Shown: piece by piece, positions 6,019-15,198 of the stretch | How the letters are laid out: the number at the start of each line of letters is the position of its first letter | Position numbering within the stretch: the first letter of the stretch is position 1 | Origin: an uncultured Tenacibaculum sp. | Lineage (GTDB): Bacteria; Bacteroidota; Bacteroidia; Flavobacteriales; Flavobacteriaceae | DNA: 64,000 nucleotides | Direction of reading: 5' to 3' | Assembly: GCA_947492185.1 (NCBI GenBank) | Contig: CANLMR010000010.1 | Location: 1 to 64,000 of the forward strand | Program-made: the position numbers and the translations under genes | Notes under the pieces: generated by a model | What the model saw: the letters and a program-made list of their open reading frames with translations, nothing else | Database searches by the model: none | Told to the model about the DNA's origin: nothing

Positions 6019-6750
6019 TTATACTGTTTTATACACTTCTTCAAAAGGAACTCTAAAACGTTGTCCGTAAACACCTTCTTCTTTTCGAATTCCACAAGAA
6101 ATTATCATGTTTATTTCTGCTCCTAATGGTAGTCCTATTACTTTTTTTACCCGCCAGGTATCAGATCCTTCCATCGGACAAGTATCGTAACCTTCAGCAG
6201 CCATACTTAGCATAAAGTTTTGAGCAGCTAAAGCTGCACTTTTATGTGCAACTACTCGCATATCTTTACTGCGTACTTCTCTGTAAATAGGTTTAAATAA
6301 TCCCATTACTAACATAATTACGTATTTCAATAGGCCAAACAAACCAAAGAAATCTCTATACACCATTGGTATTAGTTTCTGGTAATAATTTTTAGCAAAC
6401 TTTTCTCTATTGGTTTGTTCCTCTTTAGGTTTAGGAGGAAATACTTTATTTAGGTAATCTAAATTTGCTTTCGCTCGTTTAGGCCATAAATCTTTACGAA
6501 CCGTAACTACCACTAATTGCTGTGCAGTTTTTGCAGCATTTTGTCCAAAGCATAACGGGACAATTTTTTCTATAGCATCTTTTGATGTTATATGATAAAA
6601 CTCCCATAGTTGCATATTGCTACTGTTAGGAGCTAATACGGCTTGTTCAATACATTTTTTTACAATTGCAGAATCTATTGGTTTTTCATTATCGTAAACT
6701 CTAACAGATCTTCGATAGTGTATGGCTTCAGAAACGGTTTTTTCGCTCAT
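6019..6750 (-). CDS. Nitroreductase family protein
   Basis: Predicted 243-residue FMN-binding oxidoreductase. The N-terminal RRSVR (residues 13-17) contacts the FMN phosphate in the family, and APNSSNMQLWEFY (40-52) is the usual nitroreductase signature. The C-terminal half includes the SMAAEGYDTCPMEG segment typical of the fold, and the length is normal. It would use NAD(P)H to reduce nitro compounds, quinones or enones; the natural substrate is unknown. It lies 3 bases after the aldehyde dehydrogenase and probably belongs to that operon. It is the last chromosomal gene before the cassette array. Confidence 0.85.
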   Translation of the reverse strand: MSEKTVSEAIHYRRSVRVYDNEKPIDSAIVKKCIEQAVLAPNSSNMQLWEFYHITSKDAIEKIVPLCFGQNAAKTAQQLVVVTVRKDLWPKRAKANLDYLNKVFPPKPKEEQTNREKFAKNYYQKLIPMVYRDFFGLFGLLKYVIMLVMGLFKPIYREVRSKDMRVVAHKSAALAAQNFMLSMAAEGYDTCPMEGSDTWRVKKVIGLPLGAEINMIISCGIRKEEGVYGQRFRVPFEEVYKTV

Positions 6751-6753
6751 GTT

Positions 6754-8127
6754 TTATCCTAGTTTCATTAAGGTTTTTAATTGTTTTAGTTTTCCTTTGT
6801 ATGGCGCATATCGTGTTGGTACATCTAACCAATTTCCACGTGTTACTACTCCTTTTTTATGAGAGAATGTATCGAACGTATGTTTTCCGTGATATCCACC
6901 AATTCCGCTTTCACCAACACCACCAAAAGGTAATTTATGATTTGCGAAATGAACTGTAGTATCATTTATCGTTCCTCCTCCAAACGAATAATTTTTAATC
7001 AATTGTTTCGCAAAAGATTTTTTGCCAGAAAAAACATAAAAAGCCAAAGGTTTATCATATTTAGAAATCACAGCTTCTAAGTCTTCTGTAGTCTCATAAG
7101 ATATCAAAGGTAAAATTGGCCCGAAAATTTCTCCTTTCATTGCTTCACTATCCAAACTTGGCTCGTCTAATAGTGTAGGAGCAATATAGTTTTCATCACG
7201 GTTTGTTGTTCCGCCAGTTAAAACAGTTTCATTTTCTAGCATTTTCGCTAAACGATCAAAATTTCTTTGATTTACAATTCTTGGAAAATCTTCTGAGGTT
7301 TCAGGATTTTTTCCATAAGCTTTTGTGATTTCTTCTTTAAATGCAGCTACAAATTTATCCTTACTTTTTTTATGAACTAAAAGATAGTCTGGAGCAATAC
7401 AAGTTTGTCCTCCATTTAAAAATTTACCCCAAACAATTCGTCTTGCAGCTAATTTTAAGTTGGCAGTATCGTCTACAATACATGGGCTTTTCCCTCCAAG
7501 TTCTAAAGTAACTGGTGTAATAAATTCAGCTGCTGCTTTTGCTACAATTCTCCCTACAGGAACACTGCCTGTGAAGAAAATATAATCCCAACGTTGTGCT
7601 AACAATTCTTGTGCTTCTGGAACTCCACCCTCAACTACAGCAACATGTCCTAAATCAAAAACTTCTTCAATAATTTCTTTGCAGATTTTACTCGTATGCG
7701 GTGTTAGTTCAGAAGGCTTTAAAACTACGGTGTTTCCTGCAGCAATAGCTCCAGCTAATGGAGAAAATGCTAGTTGATATGGGTAATTCCATGGAGCAAT
7801 AATTAATGTTGTTCCGTAAGGTTCTGGGTATAATTTTGCCGAAGAAGGAAAGTTAAGTAACGATGGTTGAACACGTTTTGGTCTTGACCAATAGGCTACT
7901 TTTTTAATCATCATTTTTACTTCAGCAATTACAATGCTGGTTTCGGTCATTACACCTTCGTATTCCGATTTTTTAAAATCATCATGTAGTGCTTTTAAAA
8001 TATCTTTTTCTCTGCGGATGATTTCTTTAAGGAGTTTTTGTAAACTCTTTTTTCTAAAGGCAACACTTTTTGTTTGTTGAGTAGCAAAAAACTGTTTTTG
8101 TTGCTCAATAATTTGAGGAATGCTCAT
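6754..8127 (-). CDS. Aldehyde dehydrogenase family protein
   Basis: Predicted 457-residue NAD(P)+-dependent aldehyde dehydrogenase of the shorter class-3-like type. Key residues seen: Asn114 in PWNYP, FFTGS (184-188) at the coenzyme site, the general base Glu209 in LELGGKSP and the nucleophile Cys243 in GGQTC. It oxidises aldehydes, probably medium or long chain, to acids. It sits 3 bases downstream of the alkane monooxygenase gene and 3 upstream of the nitroreductase. In that context it probably oxidises fatty aldehydes derived from AlkB products, although no alcohol dehydrogenase is in the window. Confidence 0.9.
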   Translation of the reverse strand: MSIPQIIEQQKQFFATQQTKSVAFRKKSLQKLLKEIIRREKDILKALHDDFKKSEYEGVMTETSIVIAEVKMMIKKVAYWSRPKRVQPSLLNFPSSAKLYPEPYGTTLIIAPWNYPYQLAFSPLAGAIAAGNTVVLKPSELTPHTSKICKEIIEEVFDLGHVAVVEGGVPEAQELLAQRWDYIFFTGSVPVGRIVAKAAAEFITPVTLELGGKSPCIVDDTANLKLAARRIVWGKFLNGGQTCIAPDYLLVHKKSKDKFVAAFKEEITKAYGKNPETSEDFPRIVNQRNFDRLAKMLENETVLTGGTTNRDENYIAPTLLDEPSLDSEAMKGEIFGPILPLISYETTEDLEAVISKYDKPLAFYVFSGKKSFAKQLIKNYSFGGGTINDTTVHFANHKLPFGGVGESGIGGYHGKHTFDTFSHKKGVVTRGNWLDVPTRYAPYKGKLKQLKTLMKLG

Positions 8128-8130
8128 GTA

Positions 8131-9159
8131 TTAAATTTCTTGAAGTTTTTTATTCATTATTCTAAACCAAATAGGAGGAATGAGTGATAACAACATCATT
8201 CCAGGATAGCCTGTTGGCATTTGTGGGCTTTCAGGTAATGATTTTAATATTTGGTAATGTTTACTACCGTTATAATGATGGTCTGAATGTCGTGATAAGT
8301 TGAATAACACTAGCTTTCCAATCACATGATTAGAATTCCATGAATGTGTATGCTTTACTCTTTCGTACCTGCCAAATTTGTTTTTTGTTCTTAATAAACC
8401 ATAATGTTCAATATAGTTTACGGTTTCTAGAAGTAAAATCCCAAAAATAGCAGTAATTAAAAAATACAAAGTAGTCATTAACCCGAAAAAGTAAAAGATG
8501 CTCCCTACAAGTAATGCATGACATATTGTATAGATTAACATTCTGTTTTGATGATGAAACCATGATCTTTCAGAATTAATCATTCTTTTGTTTTCTAGTT
8601 TCCACGCTTGAATGTAACTCATAAATTGAGAGCGAATCCAAAATATGTAAAGAGGTTCGTTTTTTCTTGCTGTAGCAGCATCTTCAGGAGTAGCTACATT
8701 AAAATGATGTCCAGCATTATGGTAAGGTAAGAAATGAGTTTCTAAAGAAGTCATTAAGAGGATTTCACCTAATAATTCTTCAAACCTATTGTTACGATGT
8801 CCTAATTCGTGTCCTACATTAATACCTATAACTCCACACATAATTCCCATTGCAGAAATTCTACCAATTAAATCTAAGGTAGCAGTAGTTTCATTAATTA
8901 CAAATAAAAACCAAATAAGAAAACCAACTTGTACAGGTAATGTTAGGTATAAAATGTAAGTGTATAGTTTATTTTTTTTTTCAATTTCTTCTTGTTCTTT
9001 TTCAAAATTCTCAGCGTTAACTTTTAAAAATATGTCCGATAAAGGAACAATTCCGAAAACGTAAACAAGTGGGAGAAATGTAATCCATCCTGTTAAAGTG
9101 AATGAAATATAGACTGTTAAAGGAATGGTGAAAACAAGTAGATATTTTAAGGCTTTCAT
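8131..9159 (-). CDS. alkB: Alkane 1-monooxygenase (AlkB-type integral-membrane hydroxylase)
   Basis: Predicted 342-residue di-iron membrane hydroxylase. Start chosen at the ATG at 9159, because the frame open to 9246 overlaps the upstream gene and the first membrane helix follows this Met. All AlkB histidine boxes are present: HELGHR (117-122), HNAGHHFNVATPED (147-160), NYIEHYG (248-254) and LSRHSDHH (288-295). At least six hydrophobic segments surround them. The family hydroxylates terminal methyl groups of alkanes or fatty-acyl chains, using rubredoxin for electrons. No rubredoxin gene is nearby. It precedes an aldehyde dehydrogenase and a nitroreductase in a tight operon. Confidence 0.88.
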   Translation of the reverse strand: MKALKYLLVFTIPLTVYISFTLTGWITFLPLVYVFGIVPLSDIFLKVNAENFEKEQEEIEKKNKLYTYILYLTLPVQVGFLIWFLFVINETTATLDLIGRISAMGIMCGVIGINVGHELGHRNNRFEELLGEILLMTSLETHFLPYHNAGHHFNVATPEDAATARKNEPLYIFWIRSQFMSYIQAWKLENKRMINSERSWFHHQNRMLIYTICHALLVGSIFYFFGLMTTLYFLITAIFGILLLETVNYIEHYGLLRTKNKFGRYERVKHTHSWNSNHVIGKLVLFNLSRHSDHHYNGSKHYQILKSLPESPQMPTGYPGMMLLSLIPPIWFRIMNKKLQEI

Positions 9160-9190
9160 TGAAAAGGGTTTAAAAACTAAATATACGAAT

Positions 9191-9880
9191 TTAGTTACAT
9201 GCATCCCAAATCGGGTCTCCTTTTGGTAAAGGAGCAGTAATTTCAATAGAATCTTTACTAACAGGATGTAAAAAAGCTATTTTCCTTGCATGTAAGTGTA
9301 TGCTTCCGTTTTTATTGCTTCTTGAAAAACCGTATTTTAGATCCCCTTTTATTGGATGTCCGATGTTTGAAAGTTGACATCTAATTTGATGATGCCGACC
9401 AGTTTCTAAATCTATTTCTAACAAACTATAATTGTCAAGTTCTTTAGTGATTTTATAATGTAGAATTGCTTTTTTACTTCCAGTAATTTCTTTGGCAAAA
9501 GCAGATGATTTATTGTTTTTCGGATTTTTTTTTAAAAAGTTAGTTAAGGTGTTTGTTTTTTTAGTTAAATGACCTTTTACAATTGCAAAATATGTTTTTT
9601 TGATATCCTTGTCACGCAACATTTTGTTTAACCGTTCTAAAGCTTTTGATGTACGCGCGAAAATTACAATTCCAGAAGTTGGCCTATCTAATCGATGAAC
9701 AGTTCCTAAAAATACATTTCCAGGTTTGCTGTATTTTTCCTTGATATATTCTTTCACTACATCGCTTAACGGCTTATCACCAGTTTTATCACCTTGTACA
9801 ATATCGCCAGCTCTTTTATTGATGATGATAATGTGATTGTCTTCGTGAAGAACTAATAAGTTGTTTTTATTGGAATGCAT
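9191..9880 (-). CDS. RluA-family pseudouridine synthase
   Basis: Predicted 229-residue RNA-modifying enzyme. HRLDRPTSG (62-70) carries the catalytic Asp65 and is the RluA/RluD family hallmark. The C-terminal HQIRCQLSNIGHPIKGDLKYG segment is the second conserved block. There is no N-terminal S4 domain, unlike RluC and RluD, so it is a short, single-domain member. The target (rRNA or tRNA uridine) cannot be assigned. It is 6 bases downstream of engB and just upstream of alkB. Confidence 0.88.
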   Translation of the reverse strand: MHSNKNNLLVLHEDNHIIIINKRAGDIVQGDKTGDKPLSDVVKEYIKEKYSKPGNVFLGTVHRLDRPTSGIVIFARTSKALERLNKMLRDKDIKKTYFAIVKGHLTKKTNTLTNFLKKNPKNNKSSAFAKEITGSKKAILHYKITKELDNYSLLEIDLETGRHHQIRCQLSNIGHPIKGDLKYGFSRSNKNGSIHLHARKIAFLHPVSKDSIEITAPLPKGDPIWDACN

Positions 9881-9886
9881 ATCGAT

Positions 9887-10498
9887 TTATTTAAAATCAT
9901 CTGCAACATCTTTGTTAACACTATCAATAAAGCTTAACACTTCATCTCTTCCAAGTTTAGAAGAAGAAGAGGTTAAAAAGTTAGTAGGTAAACTTTCCCA
10001 GTGATCTAGCAATTTTCTTTTGTATGAAAGTAATTGTTTATTCAATTTAGAGCTTGGTAATTTATCAGCTTTAGTAAAAATTATTGCAAAGGGTATTTGA
10101 TTTTCACCTAGGAATCTCATGAATTCTAAATCAATTTTTTGCGGATCGTGTCTTGAATCTACCAATACAAAAGCGCATACTAATTGCTCTCTTTCTTTAA
10201 AATAATTTTCAATAAAATACTGAAAAATGGTTCTTTTCTTTTTAGAAACTTTAGCGTAACCATATCCAGGTAAATCTACCAAAAACCATTCGTCATTCAC
10301 TTTAAAGTGATTTATTAATTGAGTTTTACCAGGAGTTCCTGAAGTCTTTGCCAATTTCTTTCGCTCCATTAACATGTTAATCAATGAAGATTTTCCTACA
10401 TTGGATCTACCAATGAATGCATATTCAGGAATATGATCTTTTGGAGCATTAGTAACATTACTATTGCTCATCACAAATTCAGCAGATTTAATCTTCAT
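9887..10498 (-). CDS. engB: Ribosome-biogenesis GTP-binding protein EngB/YsxC
   Basis: Predicted 203-residue TRAFAC GTPase. G1 GRSNVGKSS is at 30-38, the G2 region TSGTPGKT at 52-59, G3 DLPGYG at 75-80, G4 TKAD at 142-145 and G5 SSS near 178. The length and the G3 sequence are diagnostic of YihA/YsxC/EngB, an essential factor in late 50S subunit assembly. The N-terminal [20 protein letters not shown] is also typical. It lies between the alpha/beta hydrolase and the pseudouridine synthase, all on the minus strand. Confidence 0.95.
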   Translation of the reverse strand: MKIKSAEFVMSNSNVTNAPKDHIPEYAFIGRSNVGKSSLINMLMERKKLAKTSGTPGKTQLINHFKVNDEWFLVDLPGYGYAKVSKKKRTIFQYFIENYFKEREQLVCAFVLVDSRHDPQKIDLEFMRFLGENQIPFAIIFTKADKLPSSKLNKQLLSYKRKLLDHWESLPTNFLTSSSSKLGRDEVLSFIDSVNKDVADDFK

Positions 10499-10534
10499 GT
10501 TTTAAAAGTTTGCTCTAAATTGTTGGGCTGTATA

Positions 10535-11299
10535 TTATATATCTCGTTGTTTGAACCAGCTTTCTAAAACTTCGTTGAATTCAATAGGATGTTCCATCAT
10601 TGCTGCATGGCCGCATTTGTCAACCCAAAACAAATCACTATCAGGGAGTAATTTATGGAAGTCTTCCGCAACTTCTGGAGGAGTAACGGTGTCGTTTTTT
10701 CCCCAAATTAAACAAGTTGGCTGATTCATGTTAGGTAAATCATTAGCCATATTATGACGAACGGCACTTTTAGCAATTGCTAATGTTTTTACCAATGTAT
10801 TTCTGTCGTTTATAACTTCATAAACCTGATCAACTAACTCATCTGTAGCGATAGATTTATCATAGAAAACTTCTTGAGTTTTTGTGCGAACAAATTCTTT
10901 GTCTCCTCTTCTTGGGTAGTTGTTTCCCATAGAGTTTTCATATAAACCAGAACTTCCGGTTAATACAAGTGCAGAAACATCTTGAGGATAATGCTTGATA
11001 TAATATAAAGCAATATGTCCTCCTAAAGAGTTGCCTAATAAAACAACATCTTTTAACTTTTTATACTCGATAAAATCATGTAAAAACTTCGCAAGATTTT
11101 TAACATTGGTTTTAAGTATCGGTAAAGTATAAAGTGGTAATTCTGGTATTAAAACTTTATATCCTTTCTTAGAAAAATGCTTGAAAGTAGAGTCAAAATT
11201 ACTCAAAGCACCCATTAATCCATGAAGTACAATAATAGCTTTTCCTTCTCCAGCTTCAGCATATGTATACTTATCTTCTCTCTTTAAAAAATCTGTCAT
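10535..11299 (-). CDS. Alpha/beta-fold hydrolase
   Basis: Predicted 254-residue soluble hydrolase. The oxyanion-hole motif HGLMG is at 26-30, the nucleophile elbow GNSLGG at 89-94 (Ser91), the acid Asp203 in GKNDTVTPP and the catalytic His231 in KCGHAAMMEHP. The triad is complete and the length is typical of small esterases or C-C bond hydrolases. The substrate is unknown. It is the most upstream gene of the minus-strand run that continues through engB and is divergent from the dcw cluster, with about 200 bases of shared upstream DNA. Confidence 0.88.
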   Translation of the reverse strand: MTDFLKREDKYTYAEAGEGKAIIVLHGLMGALSNFDSTFKHFSKKGYKVLIPELPLYTLPILKTNVKNLAKFLHDFIEYKKLKDVVLLGNSLGGHIALYYIKHYPQDVSALVLTGSSGLYENSMGNNYPRRGDKEFVRTKTQEVFYDKSIATDELVDQVYEVINDRNTLVKTLAIAKSAVRHNMANDLPNMNQPTCLIWGKNDTVTPPEVAEDFHKLLPDSDLFWVDKCGHAAMMEHPIEFNEVLESWFKQRDI

Positions 11300-11434
11300 T
11301 AGCTAAGATTTGGCTCAGAGCAAAAGTAATTCTTTTTTTCATACCTATCAATTTCTTTTCAAATATGCTTTTTTGAGATAATTAACACTCAGAAGCACAG
11401 TATTTTCCTTAAAACAGTGAAACTTATTAACAAT

Positions 11435-11464
11435 GTGGTAAAAAGTGGTAAAAAGTGGTAAATA
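11435..11464 (+). promoter_or_regulatory. MraZ operator: three direct repeats upstream of mraZ
   Basis: Three GTGGTAAAAA-type units follow each other with an exact 10-base period (11435, 11445, 11455). MraZ is known to bind GTGG-containing repeats spaced by 10 bases in front of its own gene and to repress the dcw promoter. The boxes end just before the presumed -7 element at 11470, so bound MraZ would block RNA polymerase. Confidence 0.85.
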
Positions 11465-11469
11465 TTTTA

Positions 11470-11477
11470 TATTTTTG
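11470..11477 (+). promoter_or_regulatory. Probable -7 element of the dcw cluster promoter
   Basis: TATTTTTG matches the Bacteroidota -7 consensus TAnnTTTG and lies 6 bases after the MraZ boxes and 20 before the mraZ start. No clear -33 TTG is seen at the usual distance; that position is occupied by the repeats. The short leader and the overlap fit autorepression. Confidence 0.5.
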
Positions 11478-11496
11478 AATAATACTTGTCTTAAGA

Positions 11497-11958
11497 ATGG
11501 TGAATATTATTGGAACATATGAGTGTAAAGCTGATGCCAAAGGTAGGCTTATGGTTGCTTCTGCGTTGAAGAAGCAATTAAGTCCTGTTTTGGAAGAAGG
11601 TTTTGTGGTAAAGCGTTCTGTGTTTCAGCCGTGTCTGGAGTTGTATCCTATGCAGGAGTGGAATGAAATGATGGCTAAAATTAATAAGTTAAATCGCTTT
11701 GTTAAAAAGAATAATGATTTCATAAGAAGATTTACAGCAGGTGTAAAGATGGTTGAAATGGATTCGGCAGGTAGAATATTAATTCCAAAAGATTTGTGTG
11801 TTTTTGCAAGTATTGAAAAACAAGTTGTGTTGTCGAGTGCGGTAAACATAATTGAGATTTGGGATAAAGAAAAGTATGAAAGTGTAATTGAAGATACGGC
11901 TTCAGATTTTGCGGATTTGGCTGAGGAGGTAATGGGAAATATTGAAATTGATGAGTAA
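11497..11958 (+). CDS. mraZ: Transcriptional regulator / division-cluster protein MraZ
   Basis: Predicted 153-residue protein made of two AbrB/SpoVT-like halves. Each half has the conserved DxKGR/DSAGR turn: DAKGRLMVA near residue 13 and DSAGRILIP near residue 88. It is the first gene of the dcw cluster, and MraZ represses this promoter through the GTGG repeats just upstream. Its last eight bases overlap the start of rsmH, so the two are translationally coupled. The length is normal for the family. Confidence 0.95.
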   Translation: MVNIIGTYECKADAKGRLMVASALKKQLSPVLEEGFVVKRSVFQPCLELYPMQEWNEMMAKINKLNRFVKKNNDFIRRFTAGVKMVEMDSAGRILIPKDLCVFASIEKQVVLSSAVNIIEIWDKEKYESVIEDTASDFADLAEEVMGNIEIDE

Positions 11959-12850
11959 CTATCATAAGTCTGTTTTACTAGAAGAGAGTGTAGATGCGCT
12001 AAATATAAAAGCGGATGGTGTTTATGTTGATGTGACGTTTGGGGGAGGTGGTCATTCCAAAGAGATTTTAAAGAGGCTAGGAGAGAATGGAAGGTTGTTT
12101 GCTTTTGATCAGGATGCTGATGCGTTGCAAAATACTATTAAAGATGATAGGTTTGTTTTGATAGATGAGAATTTTAGATATATAACTAGGTTTTTGCGCT
12201 TTCATGGGGTGAAAAAGGTAGATGGTGTTCTTGCGGATTTAGGAGTTTCTTCTTATCAGTTTGATGAGGCTACTAGAGGTTTTTCTACTCGATTCGATGG
12301 TGAGTTGGATATGAGAATGAATCAAGCTTCTGGATTATCTGCAAAAGTTGTGGTTAATGAATATGAAGAAGAACGACTGGCTGATGTGTTGTATTTGTAT
12401 GGGGAATTAAGAAATGCAAGGGTAATAGCAAAGCAAATTGTAAATTCAAGAGGAGCAAAAGAGATTGATACAAGTTTCGAGTTGAAAGAAGTTTTGAAAA
12501 GATTTTTACCAAAAGCAAAAGAGCATAAAATTTTGGCTCAAATATATCAGGCTATTCGAATTGAGGTTAATGAGGAGTTAGAGGTTCTGAAAGAGTTTTT
12601 AATGCAGATTCCTGAGTTGCTTAATGGAGAGGGGAGATTAAGTGTTATATCATATCATTCTTTGGAGGATAGGTTGGTGAAAAGGTTTATACGTACGGGT
12701 AAATTTCAAGGAGAGTCAGAAAAGGATTTCTATGGAAATACCAATGAACCGTTAAAAAAAGTTGGAAAATTAATTGTGCCAACTCGAGAGGAGATAAAAG
12801 TTAATAACCGTGCTAGAAGTGCGAAATTAAGAATAGCAACATTAAAATAG
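11951..12850 (+). CDS. rsmH: 16S rRNA (cytosine(1402)-N(4))-methyltransferase RsmH
   Basis: Predicted 299-residue SAM-dependent methyltransferase. Start taken at the ATG at 11951 (MSNYHKSVLLEE), which overlaps the mraZ stop; a TTG three codons upstream is less likely. Motifs: the SAM-binding VDVTFGGGGHS, the ADLGVSSYQFDEATRGFS segment with the catalytic DLGVSS, RMNQ, and the C-terminal SYHSLEDRLVKRF. It methylates N4 of C1402 in the decoding centre. It is the second dcw gene, one base upstream of ftsL. Confidence 0.95.
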   Translation: MSNYHKSVLLEESVDALNIKADGVYVDVTFGGGGHSKEILKRLGENGRLFAFDQDADALQNTIKDDRFVLIDENFRYITRFLRFHGVKKVDGVLADLGVSSYQFDEATRGFSTRFDGELDMRMNQASGLSAKVVVNEYEEERLADVLYLYGELRNARVIAKQIVNSRGAKEIDTSFELKEVLKRFLPKAKEHKILAQIYQAIRIEVNEELEVLKEFLMQIPELLNGEGRLSVISYHSLEDRLVKRFIRTGKFQGESEKDFYGNTNEPLKKVGKLIVPTREEIKVNNRARSAKLRIATLK

Positions 12851-12851
12851 G

Positions 12852-13178
12852 ATGAAGCAAAACTCTGGGGGGATATATGATGTTTTAAGAGGTAGTTTTC
12901 TTACTGATGAATCTGCAGCTAAGAATTGGAGAGTAATATTTTTTGTTGTGCTTTTGTTGTTAGTAATGATATGGAGTTCGCATTCTGCTGATGAAAAGGT
13001 GGTTAAAATTGCTGAATTAAATAAAATGAAGAGAGAGTTGCGAGCGGAGTATGTTGATACAAGTACGATTTTAATGAGAATGAAATTAGAAAGTGCAATT
13101 CGAAAAAAAGTAAGTGGTAGTGGGTTGAGTCCTGCTACAGATCCGCCTCAAAAAATTAAAGTAATAATAAAAAAATAA
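12852..13178 (+). CDS. ftsL: FtsL-like cell-division protein
   Basis: Predicted 108-residue bitopic membrane protein. About 28 cytoplasmic residues are followed by one membrane segment (WRVIFFVVLLLLVMIW, about 26-41) and a periplasmic coiled-coil region (about 48-85) ending in a basic tail. Position between rsmH and ftsI, size and topology identify it as the Bacteroidota FtsL, a divisome protein that works with FtsQ and the FtsW/FtsI synthase. Sequence similarity to proteobacterial FtsL is low, so the assignment rests on context and topology. Confidence 0.82.
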   Translation: MKQNSGGIYDVLRGSFLTDESAAKNWRVIFFVVLLLLVMIWSSHSADEKVVKIAELNKMKRELRAEYVDTSTILMRMKLESAIRKKVSGSGLSPATDPPQKIKVIIKK

Positions 13179-13182
13179 GGTA

Positions 13183-15198
13183 TTGCCAGTCATTAAAAAA
13201 AACATATTAAATAAGTTATATGTTGTAGCGACTTTTATGTCGCTTTTTCTGGTTGTAGTTGGGGTTAAGGTTTTTGAGCTTCAATATATAAAAGGTGATA
13301 AGTATAAAAAATTAGCGCAAGAATCTACTATTAAGAATGATACCATTTTTGCTAACAAAGGAAATGTGTATGCTGCGGATGGGAATTTATTAGCAACATC
13401 AATATCTAATTATACAATTAGAATGGATGTAATAGCAGTAGATAATAATGTTTTTGAAAAAAATATACACGCATTAACCAAGGAGCTTTCTAAGATGTTA
13501 GGGAGAACGTCTAGTTATTATGAAAAGAAATTAAGGGACGCTAAAAAAGTTAAGAATAGGTATTTGTTAATTGCTAGAAATATTGGATATAATGATTACA
13601 TGAAAATGAAGAGTTTTCCAATATTTAATTTGGGTGTATATCGTGGTGGTTTTATTGCTGAGCAAAAAACAGTAAGGGAGCATCCAATAGGAAAGATTGC
13701 AGAAAGAACTATTGGTTATAATGATCACAGAGGAGGTGCAGGTATAGAGGGAGCGTTTTCAGAATTTATGTTAGGAAAAAATGGTTGGAGGTTAAAGCAG
13801 AAAATAGCAAAAGGACAGTGGAAACCTATAAATGATGTAAATGAGCAAGAGCCTCAAGATGGTAAAGATGTAATTACAACTATAGATGTAAATATTCAAG
13901 ACATCACTCATCATGCTTTGTTGAAACAAATGGAGTATTATCAAGCTGATCATGGTTGTGCGGTAGTAATGGAAACGGCAACTGGAGAGATTAAAGCGAT
14001 TTCTAATCTAGGAAGAACTTCTTCTGGAAAATATTATGAAAAGAGAAATTATGCAGTTTGGGAAAGTCATGAGCCTGGCTCTACTTTTAAGTTGGCAAGT
14101 TTAATGGTGGGGTTGGAAGATAAAGTAATAGATACATCGACTGTTATTGATACAGAAAAAGGTAAAATATTTATCAATAATAGAAAGGTAGAAGATAGTG
14201 ATAAAGACGGGTATGGTAAAATTTCTTTGGCCAGAGTCTTTGAGGTTTCTTCTAATGTTGGTATTGTTAAAGCTGTTCAAAAGCATTACGATAATAATCC
14301 TGAAAAGTTTTTAAAACGGATTAAACAATTTGGATTAGATCAACAAACAGGTGTTAATATTGTAGGTGAAGGGAAGCCATATATTCCAAGTGTTAAAGAA
14401 AAACGTTGGAGCTCGATTAGCTTAGAATGGATGGCTTGGGGATATGGTGTTTCGTTAACGCCTTTACAAACGTTAATGTTTTATAATGCTGTTGCTAATA
14501 ACGGAGAATTGGTTAGGCCTCGCTTTGTTAAGGAGCTTAGGGTTGCTGGTAAAGCAGTCAAAAAGTTTAATAAAGAAGTTTTGAATCAAAGAATTGCTTC
14601 TCAAACTACCATAGATAAAGTGGTTAAAGTAATGGAGAACACGGTTAAGAAAGGAACTGCAAAAGATATTTATTCGCCAAACTTCTCAATGGCTGGTAAA
14701 ACTGGTACAGCAAAAAAATATATTCCTAGAATTAAAAATAAAGATGGAGAATATGAAGGAGGGTATTATTCGAATAAAAAGTATGTGGCGTCTTTCGCTG
14801 GCTTTTTTCCGGTTAAAAATCCTAAGTATTCTTGTATAGTAGTTATTCATGAACCAGATGTGACTAAAGGTTATTATGGTGCTAAAGTAGCTGCTCCTGT
14901 GTTTAAAGAAATTGCACATAAAATTTATACGTCAAAGCCGTCAAGTGTTCAGATGGTTACAGATTCAGTGGTTAGTAAAACTGTAAATAAAGATTATAAT
15001 AAATATTACACAATACTAAGTAAGTATAAAACAATCATGCCTAAGGTAGTTGGTATGAGTGGGATGGATGCTGTTTCGTTATTGGAAAATTTGGGGCTTA
15101 AAGTAAGTTTTACAGGAATGGGTAGGGTTGCTGAGCAATCAATTCAAAGAGGAGAAAAAATTAAAAAAGGAACCACTATATATTTAAAATTATCATAA
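13183..15198 (+). CDS. ftsI: Penicillin-binding protein 3 / FtsI with a PASTA domain
   Basis: Predicted 671-residue class B PBP, the septal peptidoglycan transpeptidase. TTG start at 13183: it retains the cytoplasmic tail before the membrane helix (about 11-30), whereas the next ATG lies inside the helix. Dimerisation domain about 50-230, then the transpeptidase with Ser300 in the SxxK motif (STFK), SSN at 356-358 and KTG at 506-508. A PASTA-type repeat is at the C-terminus (about 615-671), as is common in Bacteroidota FtsI. It lies 4 bases after ftsL and is immediately followed by murE. Confidence 0.93.
   Translation: MPVIKKNILNKLYVVATFMSLFLVVVGVKVFELQYIKGDKYKKLAQESTIKNDTIFANKGNVYAADGNLLATSISNYTIRMDVIAVDNNVFEKNIHALTKELSKMLGRTSSYYEKKLRDAKKVKNRYLLIARNIGYNDYMKMKSFPIFNLGVYRGGFIAEQKTVREHPIGKIAERTIGYNDHRGGAGIEGAFSEFMLGKNGWRLKQKIAKGQWKPINDVNEQEPQDGKDVITTIDVNIQDITHHALLKQMEYYQADHGCAVVMETATGEIKAISNLGRTSSGKYYEKRNYAVWESHEPGSTFKLASLMVGLEDKVIDTSTVIDTEKGKIFINNRKVEDSDKDGYGKISLARVFEVSSNVGIVKAVQKHYDNNPEKFLKRIKQFGLDQQTGVNIVGEGKPYIPSVKEKRWSSISLEWMAWGYGVSLTPLQTLMFYNAVANNGELVRPRFVKELRVAGKAVKKFNKEVLNQRIASQTTIDKVVKVMENTVKKGTAKDIYSPNFSMAGKTGTAKKYIPRIKNKDGEYEGGYYSNKKYVASFAGFFPVKNPKYSCIVVIHEPDVTKGYYGAKVAAPVFKEIAHKIYTSKPSSVQMVTDSVVSKTVNKDYNKYYTILSKYKTIMPKVVGMSGMDAVSLLENLGLKVSFTGMGRVAEQSIQRGEKIKKGTTIYLKLS

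Noticed and set aside
5901..6095. 64-residue minus-strand open frame ending near the array boundary
   Set aside because: It overlaps the nitroreductase 3' end in another frame, has no signal or family pattern and no clear start.
11625..11965. Minus-strand open frames over mraZ
   Set aside because: They overlap mraZ, which is clearly coding on the plus strand.
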